This document shows, piece after piece, positions 1-6,060 of a DNA stretch of 12,903 nt. The stretch's first letter is position 1; each line of letters opens with the position of its first letter. Source of the stretch: an uncultured Ruminococcus sp. Its GTDB lineage: Bacteria; Bacillota; Clostridia; Oscillospirales; Ruminococcaceae. The notes under the pieces are model-generated. The model was not told the origin of the DNA. It saw nothing but the letters and a program-made list of their open reading frames with translations, and searched no databases. Location of the stretch: the NCBI GenBank assembly GCA_937907215.1, contig CALESG010000159.1, positions 1-12,903 of the forward strand, in the 5' to 3' direction. Made by a program: the position numbers and the translations under genes.

Positions 1-349
1 GTGGTATTACTTGAACCGTATTGCCCAGATATTCTCCTCTTCTTTCTTTGTTTAATACGTTCCAATAAACCTTGCCTGTTGTTAGATTAGAATATTTGTT
101 TAAGTCTTCGTCAATGAATCTTTCATAATGTCCAAGATCAAGATCCGTTTCGGCTCCATCTTCTGTTACATAAACTTCACCATGCTGATATGGACTCATT
201 GTGCCCGGATCAACGTTTATATATGGATCTAACTTTTGTGCAGCTACTTTTAATCCTCTATTTTTTAGAAGTCTTCCAAGTGATGCTGCTGTTATTCCTT
301 TTCCAAGTCCCGAAACGACGCCGCCTGTTACAAATATATATTTGGTCAT
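1..349 (-). CDS. pyrG: CTP synthase, N-terminal part (cut by window edge)
   Basis: This gene encodes CTP synthase, which aminates UTP to CTP using ATP and glutamine in the cytosol, the last step of pyrimidine nucleotide synthesis. Only the first 116 codons are inside the window, and the glutaminase half lies beyond base 1. The visible part is the amidoligase domain. It opens with MTKYIFVTGG followed by the P-loop-like GGVVSGLGKG (residues 9-18), then QKLDPYINVDPGTM and HGEVYVTEDGAETDLDLG, all hallmarks of the family. The ATG at 349-347 is chosen because the protein starts as its homologues do and a GGGAGG ribosome binding site lies about eight bases upstream. The gene is downstream of, and in the same direction as, the glutamate synthase operon, but 289 bases and a large palindrome separate them, so it probably has its own promoter. 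Identification is firm. Confidence 0.97.
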   Translation of the reverse strand, partial: MTKYIFVTGGVVSGLGKGITAASLGRLLKNRGLKVAAQKLDPYINVDPGTMSPYQHGEVYVTEDGAETDLDLGHYERFIDEDLNKYSNLTTGKVYWNVLNKERRGEYLGNTVQVIP

Positions 350-435
350 TGACCATTGCCTCCCTTTAATATAATACATCACATAATAGAGAATTAATAT
401 ATATAAAAAGAAACTTTTTCTTTAAAAATACATCT

Positions 436-463
436 TTTATAATTTATCATTCCCGCTCGACAA
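436..463 (-). promoter_or_regulatory. possible pyrG promoter
   Basis: On the minus strand a TTGTCG -35-like box (463-458) is followed after 16 bases by TATAAA (441-436), about 87 bases before the pyrG ATG. The leader between them is A+T-rich. It holds a weak AAAGAAA/TTTCTTT inverted repeat near 406-422 followed by a T run, which could be a weak pause or attenuator hairpin. I see no run of G residues at the predicted start like that of the Bacillus pyrG reiterative-transcription attenuator. The -35 match is poor, so confidence is low. Confidence 0.35.
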
Positions 464-474
464 ATACTAAGAAT

Positions 475-628
475 CTGTCCACATAGAAAGTTACGCACGT
501 CTTTTCGGCGAATTTTGCCGATGTCTGCACAAATAAAAGCTCACCATACGTCAGTATGCTTTCGCTTTTTCGTCTTGCCCTATGCGAAATTACGCTCGAA
601 AATCCGAACATAATTTCTATGTGGACAG
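475..628. repeat. 154-bp imperfect palindrome with 15-bp perfect terminal inverted repeats (MITE-like)
   Basis: The ends CTGTCCACATAGAAA (475-489) and TTTCTATGTGGACAG (614-628) are exact inverted copies. The interior continues as an imperfect palindrome: the left arm TTTTCGGCGAATTTTGC resembles the reverse complement of the right arm, TTTTCGAGCGTAATTTCGC. The centre is a perfect CATAC-GTCA-GTATG hairpin. No protein is encoded; an open frame crossing it is a by-product of the palindrome. This is the shape of a miniature inverted-repeat element or an extragenic palindromic repeat. It begins ten bases after the last glt gene stops, so its RNA would form a large hairpin there and might help 3'-end formation, although no strong U tract follows. 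I cannot identify a clear target-site duplication. Family assignment needs other copies in the genome. Confidence 0.7.
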
Positions 629-638
629 GTTATAATTT

Positions 639-1367
639 TCAGTTTGCTACATACATTTGTTTAAATGGATTGCTGTTGTCAGGAGTTACAACTGTAAAAA
701 CAGAATTCATTATTTCTTCTGCGTCTGTACCGAAATATTCACAAAATTCATCTATATACTCTTTTATTTCCATCATATCTTTAGAAGTAGCTTCTCTTGC
801 AGTTACCTGCTTTGGAAACTCTATATCATCACATTTTCCACGAAGAAACATTTTTCCACCGTGCATACCTGTACACGGAAAATTACCTACAATACGTTGA
901 CCGTCTGAATTAAGTCCAAGTATTACAATTATACCGCCAGCTTGATATTCACCAAGAAAACTTCCTGTATTACCGCCGATTACTATAACAGGAACTTTTT
1001 CCTTATATTGTTTCATATGTATTCCAGCACGATAACCAGCATTGCCCTTTACAAATATTTTTCCGCCACGCATTGCATAACCAGCAGCATCGCCAATATT
1101 TCCGTAAATTACAATTTTGCCTTCATTCATTGTATCGCCAACCGCATCTTGTGCATTTGCATTTACTTTAATAGATGCTCCATTAAGATAAGCACCAAGA
1201 GCATTTCCCGGCACACCATTGATAGTAATATTTTTATCCGACATGCCGGCAGCAATAAATCTCTGACCACAGCATCCGTTAATTGTGCATTCTTCATCAG
1301 ATTCACGAAGTTTGTCATTTAAGCCCTTATAATCTAAATAATCAAGATTTGTTACGTCTATCAACAT
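639..1367 (-). CDS. Stand-alone GXGXG domain of glutamate synthase (large-subunit C-terminal piece)
   Basis: This 242-residue protein matches the C-terminal right-handed beta-helix domain of the glutamate synthase large subunit. In E. coli-type enzymes it is fused to the rest of the subunit; in archaeal and many clostridial enzymes it is a separate gene. The family is recognised by recurring glycine-rich turns, for example INGCCG (29-34), INGVPG (49-54), YGNIGDAAG (88-96), KGNAGYRAG (107-115), IGGNTGSFLGEYQAGG and FPCTGMHGG. The domain is structural: it holds the glutaminase and FMN modules together and contributes to the ammonia channel. The start at 1367 follows the preceding gene by only two bases, with a GGAGG site about 12 bases upstream. 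It is the last gene of the operon. The same fold occurs in FwdC/FmdC, but the context makes glutamate synthase by far the better call. Confidence 0.92.
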   Translation of the reverse strand: MLIDVTNLDYLDYKGLNDKLRESDEECTINGCCGQRFIAAGMSDKNITINGVPGNALGAYLNGASIKVNANAQDAVGDTMNEGKIVIYGNIGDAAGYAMRGGKIFVKGNAGYRAGIHMKQYKEKVPVIVIGGNTGSFLGEYQAGGIIVILGLNSDGQRIVGNFPCTGMHGGKMFLRGKCDDIEFPKQVTAREATSKDMMEIKEYIDEFCEYFGTDAEEIMNSVFTVVTPDNSNPFKQMYVAN

Positions 1368-1369
1368 TA

Positions 1370-2615
1370 TTACACTGCACCTCCAAACTTACTTACACGG
1401 CTTTCATGTGAAAACGCAGCAAATGTAGCGTCTTTTTTCAATAAATCAAAATCTATTGAATCAAGCGGAGTCTTTTCACGAATCAGTGATGTATAAATTC
1501 CAGCCTTCGCCACATTGCCAATCATTATATATCCTGTTAATAATCCATTGCGGATAAAGAGCCTTTTAAGTGAATTCTCACTCTTTTCTTCATACATCTC
1601 TCCACCGTCTTTTTCACCAAAATAGCTGCCTGCTGTCATAACATGAAGTCCAAAGAAACCAATTGAATTCATAGGAATCGCATTGTCAAATACAGTATTT
1701 CCACCAGCCATATTAGTACCGGCACATTTTCCCTGCATATAGGCATTAGGAAGAATTGCAAGTACTCTTTTGCTGCCAAAAGAAATATCATTTCCTTCAG
1801 TGCAATCACCAGCTGCGTATACATTTTTGATAGTAGTTTTCATTTTATCATCAATTATAATGCCACGATTTACAGAACCGCCGGCATCTTTTACAAGTGA
1901 TGTATTTGCACGTACACCAACTGCTAATACAAGAACATCAAAATCTACTGCTTTTCCGCTTTTCATAAAAGCCTTATTTTTCTCAAAGCGTTCGGCACTG
2001 TCACCAAGCATGAATGAAATGCCGTTTTTCTCAAGATTCTCTTGCATTATAGCGGCACATTCATTGTCAAGAATACTTGAAAGAATTCTGTCAGCAAGGT
2101 CGCATACTGTTATTGCTGCTACCCTATTCTTTAATCCCTCAGCACATTTTAGTCCAATAAGACCAGCTCCAATTATAAGAACCTTTGAATTTTTATTTAC
2201 AGACGCTTCAAGTGCTAAAGTATCATCTATTGTCATAAATGAAAATTTATTTTCTACATTTTCCAGCCCGCTAAACGGCGGAACAAACGGAGAAGAACCA
2301 GTTGCTACGCATAATTCATCATATTGAATAGTCTTGTTATCATCAAGCACGATTTCATTATAATCTTTATTTATATTAACAGCTTTTTGACCATATTACA
2401 TTGCAATTCATTTTGTCATAATAGTCTTGGCTTCTATAATTCATTTTAGCAAGCTTTGTTTTGCCTTCCAAATAATATGATATAAGAGGTCGGCAGTAGG
2501 CATGATAATTTTCTTCAGATATAACAGTGATTTTACCTTCTTTATCAATGCTGCGAATACCATCAATACAGCCAGTAGCTGCAATACTGTTTCCAATAAT
2601 TACATACTGTTTCAT
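1370..2615 (-). pseudogene. FAD/NAD(P)-dependent oxidoreductase subunit of glutamate synthase operon, frameshifted
   Basis: Two adjacent reading frames together form one pyridine-nucleotide-disulfide-type oxidoreductase. The first piece (2615-2376, 79 residues) carries the N-terminal FAD-binding Rossmann segment YVIIGNSIAATG. The second (from about 2383 to 1370) carries the NAD(P)-binding GAGLIG motif and the second FAD-contact motif VYAAGDC. The whole span is 1246 bases, one more than a multiple of three. Dropping one A from the five-A run (T5 at 2384-2388 on the plus strand) joins the frames after residue 77 and restores a continuous 414-residue protein, a normal length for this family. As written, translation ends at a TAA at 2378-2376. 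GTG at 2350 could start the second piece but has no good ribosome binding site. The intact protein would pass electrons from NAD(P)H to the glutamate synthase through the neighbouring Fe-S protein. The break may be a real mutation, a recoding site or an assembly error. An AGAGAGG site precedes the ATG at 2615. Confidence 0.85.
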
Positions 2616-2620
2616 TCTAT

Positions 2621-3049
2621 TTACCTCTCTTCGTAAACAATTGCATTGTTAGGACAGCCTTTCACACAAGCCGGTTCACCACAAGAATTTTCAAGGCAAA
2701 GTTCGCATTTCTGAACAACGCCATTTTCGCCCTCAGCAACTGCTCCATAAGGACATACCAAAATACAAGTAAGACATCCCACACATTTATCATGGTCAAT
2801 ACATATAACACCATCTTTAATAGATAAAGCTCCTGATATACAGCTCTTAACACAAATAGGATCTTGACAGTGACGGCATGAAACAGCAAAATTTATGCTG
2901 TTGTCACCATCAACGTGAATTCTGGGGAAAATCTTTTTACCCTTTAGTGCCTTGACCATATTTACTTCTCCCGAATTTGCAAAAGCACAATTATATTCAC
3001 ACAGATGACAACCAAGGCACCATTTTTCATTGGCATATACTCGTTTCAT
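2621..3049 (-). CDS. Four-cluster [4Fe-4S] ferredoxin-type electron-transfer subunit
   Basis: This 142-residue protein resembles the HycB/CooF/DmsB-type polyferredoxins that wire flavin or redox subunits together. Four cysteine sets are visible: C11, C14, C17, C21; C58, C61, C66, C70; C89, C92, C95, C99 (followed by PYG); and C118, C123, C128, C132 with C115 as an extra or alternative ligand. This predicts four [4Fe-4S] clusters. It has no signal peptide or membrane segment, so it should act in the cytosol. Its place between the FMN synthase gene (13 bases upstream) and the FAD oxidoreductase gene (5 bases downstream) suggests it carries electrons from NAD(P)H oxidation to the FMN/3Fe-4S synthase core. 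The ATG at 3049 has a strong AGGAGGT site (3064-3058) that overlaps the preceding stop codon. The exact electron partner is inferred from the operon order. Confidence 0.9.
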   Translation of the reverse strand: MKRVYANEKWCLGCHLCEYNCAFANSGEVNMVKALKGKKIFPRIHVDGDNSINFAVSCRHCQDPICVKSCISGALSIKDGVICIDHDKCVGCLTCILVCPYGAVAEGENGVVQKCELCLENSCGEPACVKGCPNNAIVYEER

Positions 3050-3062
3050 TTTAATTTACCTC

Positions 3063-4568
3063 CTATTCGCCGGCATGAGAAATACCAAGTATCTGAAGTT
3101 CTTTTTCATTCAGTCCGATTCCACGAAGCATAAGTCTATTTCCACGAAGTGCTTCAATAGAGTTTATACCCATGCCACCCATAAGCTCTTTGATTTCATG
3201 ACGCCAAGCAGTCATAAGATTTACAAGACGTTTGCTGCCAATATCTGGATTAAGACGTTTTACAAGTTCCGGACGCTGAGTAGCAATACCCCAGTTGCAT
3301 TTACCACTTTGACAAGTACGACAGAGATGACATCCAAGAGCAAGGACTGCTGCAGTAGCAACATAACAAGCATCCGCACCAAGTGCAATAGCCTTTACAA
3401 CATCTGATGCACTTCTAATGCTGCCTCCAACAACAAGTGAAACATTATTTCTAATGCCTTCATCACGTAAACGCTGATCAACAGATGCAAGGGCAAGCTC
3501 AATTGGAATGCCTACATTATCACGAATTCTTGTAGGTGCTGCTCCAGTACCTCCACGGAAACCATCGATTGCAATTATATCAGCACCGCTTCGTGCAATA
3601 CCGCTTGCTATCGCAGCGATGTTATGAACTGCAGCAACTTTTACTATAACTGGTTTTTTATATTCAGTAGCCTCTTTAAGAGAGAATACAAGCTGTCTTA
3701 AATCTTCAATAGAATAAATATCATGATGTGGAGCAGGTGATATAGCGTCAGAACCTTCAGGAATCATACGTGTTCTTGAAACATCCCCTACAATTTTAGC
3801 ACCAGGCAAATGTCCGCCAATACCAGGCTTTGCACCTTGACCCATTTTTATTTCAACAGCAGCACCTGCTTCAAGATAATCTTTATAAACACCGAAACGG
3901 CCAGATGCGACTTGAACTATTGTATTTTCACCATAACAATAAAAGTCTTCATGCAGTCCACCTTCACCAGTATTATAGAATATGTCAAGTTCTTTTGCTG
4001 CTCTTGCAAGTGATTCATGTGCATTATAGCTGATAGAACCATAACTCATAGCTGAAAACATTACAGGCATTGAAAGTTCAAGTTGTGGTGTTATATCACA
4101 TTTCAGTTTTCCGTTTTCATCACGACATATCTTTTCAGGCTTTTTTCCAAGGAAGACCTTTGTTTCCATAGGCTCTCTCAGTGGGTCAATAGGAGGCTTG
4201 GTTACCTGTGATGCATTTATTAGAATTTTATCCCAATATACCGGCAGCGGATTAGGATTGCCCATTGATGACAGCAATACACCGCCGCTATTTGCCTGCT
4301 TATATATTTCTTTAATAGTAGCATCTTTCCAGTTAGCATTTTCACGTAATGTACAGTTGCTCTTTACAATTTTAATTGCTCTTGTAGGACAAAGCGATAC
4401 ACAACGTTGACAGTTTACACATTTTGTTTCATCGCTAAGCATAATACCGTTTTCAGGATCATATGAATGAACTTCATTTGCACATTGACGCTCACAAACT
4501 CTGCACGCTATGCAACGATTATCATTTCTTACTACTTCAAATTCAGGATATAAAAATTCTACGCTCAT
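3063..4568 (-). CDS. gltB: Glutamate synthase large-subunit FMN/3Fe-4S domain with N-terminal ferredoxin module
   Basis: This 501-residue protein is the synthase core of an archaeal-type split glutamate synthase. It combines ammonia with 2-oxoglutarate and reduces the imine to glutamate. Residues 15-65 form a two-cluster ferredoxin module (C19, C22, C25, C29; C50, C53, C56, C60) that E. coli GltB lacks. The FMN-binding TIM barrel follows, with NTGEGG at 199-204, the MGQGAKPGIGGHLPG loop at 242-256, and IDGFRGGTGAAPTR at 334-347. The 3Fe-4S ligands follow the family C-x5-C-x4-C spacing at C413, C419 and C424 within GCHLCRTCQSGKCNWG. The ATG at 4568 overlaps the upstream glutaminase stop by one base (TAATG), implying translational coupling and matched amounts of the two subunits. 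Length is normal for the split enzyme. Electrons probably arrive through the two-cluster module from the polyferredoxin encoded next. The call is firm. Confidence 0.96.
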   Translation of the reverse strand: MSVEFLYPEFEVVRNDNRCIACRVCERQCANEVHSYDPENGIMLSDETKCVNCQRCVSLCPTRAIKIVKSNCTLRENANWKDATIKEIYKQANSGGVLLSSMGNPNPLPVYWDKILINASQVTKPPIDPLREPMETKVFLGKKPEKICRDENGKLKCDITPQLELSMPVMFSAMSYGSISYNAHESLARAAKELDIFYNTGEGGLHEDFYCYGENTIVQVASGRFGVYKDYLEAGAAVEIKMGQGAKPGIGGHLPGAKIVGDVSRTRMIPEGSDAISPAPHHDIYSIEDLRQLVFSLKEATEYKKPVIVKVAAVHNIAAIASGIARSGADIIAIDGFRGGTGAAPTRIRDNVGIPIELALASVDQRLRDEGIRNNVSLVVGGSIRSASDVVKAIALGADACYVATAAVLALGCHLCRTCQSGKCNWGIATQRPELVKRLNPDIGSKRLVNLMTAWRHEIKELMGGMGINSIEALRGNRLMLRGIGLNEKELQILGISHAGE

Positions 4569-5659
4569 TAGAATTTGCCCTCCTTTACTCTTACAATTAC
4601 AGGTTCTCCGCCTGCTGGAGCATAAATATTTTCAGCATTCGGCTCCATAACACGTATAGCTGCTTCTTCACTTGCAATGAATACCTTGTCATCTTTTTCA
4701 CCAACAACCATCGAACGAAGTTTAAGGCGATCATTAAGTGCCATAAGACCGCCGTCAAATCCAAGTACAATAGAAAATGGACCTGTTACCAGCAAGCTTG
4801 AAAATACAGTACGAAGATATGTAAGCTTTTCTCTTTCATCTTTTGGCTTTGATTCAATAGTACTCCAGAATGGAGAAGCAATAACATTAGCAGCTTCTTC
4901 AAGTGAAAGACCTTGTTTACGCAAAAGATGATCCATAATATATGTAATAACTTCTGTATCAGTTTGAAGATTACATTTATAGCCAAACATTTCTATAAAT
5001 CTTCTATTAGCATCATAGGAAGAAATCTCACCATTATGTACTATAGAATAATCAAGCAATGTAAATGGATGAGCACCACCCCACCAACCGGGCGTATTTG
5101 TAGGATAACGTCCGTGTGCAGTCCATGAGTATCCTTCGTACTCATCTAATTTATAAAATACACCTACATCTTCTGGAAAGCCAACAGCTTTGAAAGTACC
5201 CATGTTTTTACCGCTTGAAAAGACATAGGCTCCTGCCATCTCGGTATTTATTTTCATAACGGTTCGTGCAACGAATTCTTTCTCATCAAGCTGTAATGAA
5301 GATAGCACCGATTTAAGAGGAGAAACAAAATATCTCCATATAATAGGTTCATCTGTAATAGCAGGCATTTTTCTTGTAGGAATAACTTCAGATTTTACAA
5401 TTTCAAATCTTTCTTTAAGAAACACTTCACAGTTTTTGCGGGTAGCACGTTCATTAAAGAAGAAATGCAGGGCATAAAAATCTTTGTATTCTGGATATAT
5501 TCCGTAACCTGCAAATCCGCCGCCCAGACCGTTTGAGCGATCGTGCATAGGTTTCATAGCATTGGTAATCATATCACCGGACATCCTGTTTCCATCTTTG
5601 GAAATAACAGCCGCAATGGCACAGCCGGATGGAATTCTTACCTGACCTTCTAATTTCAT
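4568..5659 (-). CDS. Glutamate synthase glutaminase (class II amidotransferase) domain subunit
   Basis: This 363-residue protein is the N-terminal glutaminase part of glutamate synthase made as a separate subunit. It hydrolyses glutamine and passes ammonia to the FMN subunit encoded next. The likely nucleophile is Cys13 in PSGCAIAAVIS. That implies removal of a 12-residue propeptide, as the catalytic cysteine must become the N-terminus; mature E. coli-type GltB is processed in the same way. Other class II features are RSNGLGGGFAGYGIY (41-55), HGRYPTNTP (182-190), HNGEISSY (208-215) and TDTEVITYI (233-241). I use ATG 5659 rather than the upstream in-frame ATGs near 5728, because a GGAAGG site sits just before it, the protein then begins like its relatives, and the upstream stretch lies inside the leader hairpin. 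It is the first gene of the glt operon and is controlled by the attenuator at 5687-5747. Confidence 0.94.
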   Translation of the reverse strand: MKLEGQVRIPSGCAIAAVISKDGNRMSGDMITNAMKPMHDRSNGLGGGFAGYGIYPEYKDFYALHFFFNERATRKNCEVFLKERFEIVKSEVIPTRKMPAITDEPIIWRYFVSPLKSVLSSLQLDEKEFVARTVMKINTEMAGAYVFSSGKNMGTFKAVGFPEDVGVFYKLDEYEGYSWTAHGRYPTNTPGWWGGAHPFTLLDYSIVHNGEISSYDANRRFIEMFGYKCNLQTDTEVITYIMDHLLRKQGLSLEEAANVIASPFWSTIESKPKDEREKLTYLRTVFSSLLVTGPFSIVLGFDGGLMALNDRLKLRSMVVGEKDDKVFIASEEAAIRVMEPNAENIYAPAGGEPVIVRVKEGKF

Positions 5660-5686
5660 ATAGGTTACCTTCCTTTCGGAGAATAT

Positions 5687-5741
5687 AAAAAGAAAGGCGT
5701 TCAAATCAATGCAGAAAACCTGCATCAATATGAACGCCTTT
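5687..5741 (-). terminator. Intrinsic terminator / attenuator in the glt operon leader
   Basis: On the minus strand AAAGGCGUUCA (5741-5731) pairs perfectly with UGAACGCCUUU (5703-5693), then C and a run of five U (5691-5687). Between the arms are an internal loop and a second stem AUGCAG/CUGCAU with a GUUUU loop (5725-5709). It lies between the promoter and the first glt gene, so it should end transcription by default. Its 5' arm is made of the hexaloop and 3' strand of the hairpin at 5730-5747, so both cannot form at once. Confidence 0.85.
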
Positions 5742-5747
5742 GCTCAT
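5730..5747 (-). promoter_or_regulatory. ANTAR-type hexaloop hairpin (antiterminator), glt leader
   Basis: The minus-strand RNA forms AUGAGC[AAAGGC]GUUCAU: a six-pair stem (one G-U) closed by C-G and a hexaloop with A at position 1 and G at position 4. Those two loop bases are the invariant ones in RNA targets of ANTAR antiterminators such as NasR and EutV. The hairpin starts at about the predicted transcription start. Binding by an ANTAR protein would hold the loop and 3' strand away from the terminator at 5687-5741. Assignment is by motif and context; no ANTAR gene is in the window. Confidence 0.7.
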
Positions 5748-5755
5748 TGTTAAAC

Positions 5756-5784
5756 ATTATACTACGTTTTATTTTGTTTGTCAA
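5756..5784 (-). promoter_or_regulatory. Consensus sigma-A promoter of the glt operon
   Basis: On the minus strand TTGACA (5784-5779) and TATAAT (5761-5756) are separated by exactly 17 bases, a perfect housekeeping promoter. The predicted start is near 5748-5750, directly before the hexaloop hairpin. Such a strong promoter with a terminator behind it suggests that control is exerted at termination, not initiation. It diverges from the promoter at 5833-5861; the 48 bases between the two -35 boxes are A/T tracts that may act as UP elements. Confidence 0.9.
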
Positions 5785-5832
5785 GACTAAAATTAAAATT
5801 TTCCTTTTTTTTCAAAAAAATAAAAAAAGGGG

Positions 5833-5861
5833 TTGACAAATGAATTTAGGTGATGTATAAT
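5833..5861 (+). promoter_or_regulatory. Consensus sigma-A promoter of the upstream glnN-facing leader (P1)
   Basis: TTGACA (5833-5838) and TATAAT (5856-5861) with a 17-base spacer form a perfect housekeeping promoter. Start is predicted near 5867-5869, four to six bases before the hexaloop hairpin at 5873. The transcript meets a terminator by 5937. Confidence 0.92.
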
Positions 5862-5872
5862 AAGCAACAGGT

Positions 5873-5890
5873 AAGGACAAAGACGTCTTT
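5873..5890 (+). promoter_or_regulatory. ANTAR-type hexaloop hairpin, upstream glnN-facing leader
   Basis: The RNA forms AAGGAC[AAAGAC]GUCUUU: six pairs including one G-U, a closing C-G and a hexaloop with A1 and G4. It matches the glt and proximal glnN leader hairpins in size, closing pair and loop pattern. The loop (AAAGA) and end of the 5' strand (GAC) are also the 5' arm of the terminator at 5873-5937, so the two structures compete. Confidence 0.7.
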
Positions 5891-5937
5891 GAGGATAGGT
5901 AAGTAATCCTTGAAGTATCTTTGTCTTTTCTTTTTTT
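5873..5937 (+). terminator. Intrinsic terminator ending a ~70-nt transcript from P1
   Basis: GACAAAGA (5876-5883) pairs with UCUUUGUC (5918-5925), and the stem can be extended outward by three pairs. Inside are CUUUG/UGAAG (5887-5891 with 5911-5915, two wobbles) and AGGAU/AUCCU (5892-5896 with 5906-5910) around the loop AGGUAAGUA. The tail is TTTTCTTTTTTT (5926-5937). This is the strongest terminator in the control region. With P1 it defines a short RNA of about 70 bases that contains no reading frame. Confidence 0.85.
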
Positions 5938-6021
5938 GTAGGCTAAACATAAGCTAATATTTAAAACTATAAATTATATGATTATATAATTTAAGCATTT
6001 TAAATGTTCTGAAAATCTGTT
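5938..6021 (+). other. A+T-rich spacer between the two glnN-facing leaders, with a 9-bp inverted repeat
   Basis: No gene is present. The only structure I see is AAATTATAT-GATT-ATATAATTT (5971-5992), a perfect 9-bp inverted repeat with a 4-base spacer, centred about 45 bases before the downstream -10 box. It could be a protein operator near P2, but in sequence this A+T-rich it could also arise by chance. Confidence 0.4.
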
Positions 6022-6030
6022 TGGTATAAT
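6022..6030 (+). promoter_or_regulatory. Extended -10 promoter (P2) next to glnN
   Basis: TGGTATAAT (6022-6030) is an extended -10 element (TGn-TATAAT). No good -35 lies 16-18 bases upstream; AAATGT at 6002-6007 is the best candidate. Start is predicted near 6037, six bases before the hexaloop hairpin. That spacing is close to the other two leaders and supports this promoter. Confidence 0.6.
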
Positions 6031-6042
6031 AATATGGTATAT

Positions 6043-6060
6043 AAAGGCAAGGGCGTCTTT
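6043..6060 (+). promoter_or_regulatory. ANTAR-type hexaloop hairpin, glnN-proximal leader
   Basis: The RNA forms AAAGGC[AAGGGC]GUCUUU: six pairs with one G-U, a closing C-G, and a hexaloop with A1 and G4. The stretch 6044-6060 (AAGGCAAGGGCGTCTTT) is nearly the same as 5873-5890 of the upstream leader, so the two units look like diverged duplicates. Most of the hairpin (6046-6057) is reused as the 5' arm of the following terminator. Confidence 0.72.

Noticed and set aside
556..908. Plus-strand reading frames over the palindrome and the GXGXG gene
   Set aside because: They are antisense shadows of the GXGXG gene and by-products of the palindrome, with no ribosome binding site or recognisable domain. 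The same holds for other short frames opposite the glt, glnN, amtB, asnB and guaA genes.
5660..5728. Upstream in-frame ATGs that would add 23 residues to the glutaminase subunit
   Set aside because: They lie within the terminator hairpin, have no ribosome binding site, and encode residues unlike the family. ATG 5659 has a GGAAGG site and a family-like N-terminus.
5706..5747. A 13-codon leader peptide frame (ATG AGC AAA GGC...) in the glt leader
   Set aside because: It starts at the predicted transcript 5' end with no ribosome binding site, is not rich in any amino acid that would suggest attenuation by translation, and coincides wholly with the hairpins, which explain the sequence better.
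5938..6021. 9-bp inverted repeat AAATTATAT-GATT-ATATAATTT as a definite operator
   Set aside because: It is made only of A/T apart from one G in the spacer, in an A+T-rich spacer where such palindromes are expected by chance; kept only as a low-confidence note.
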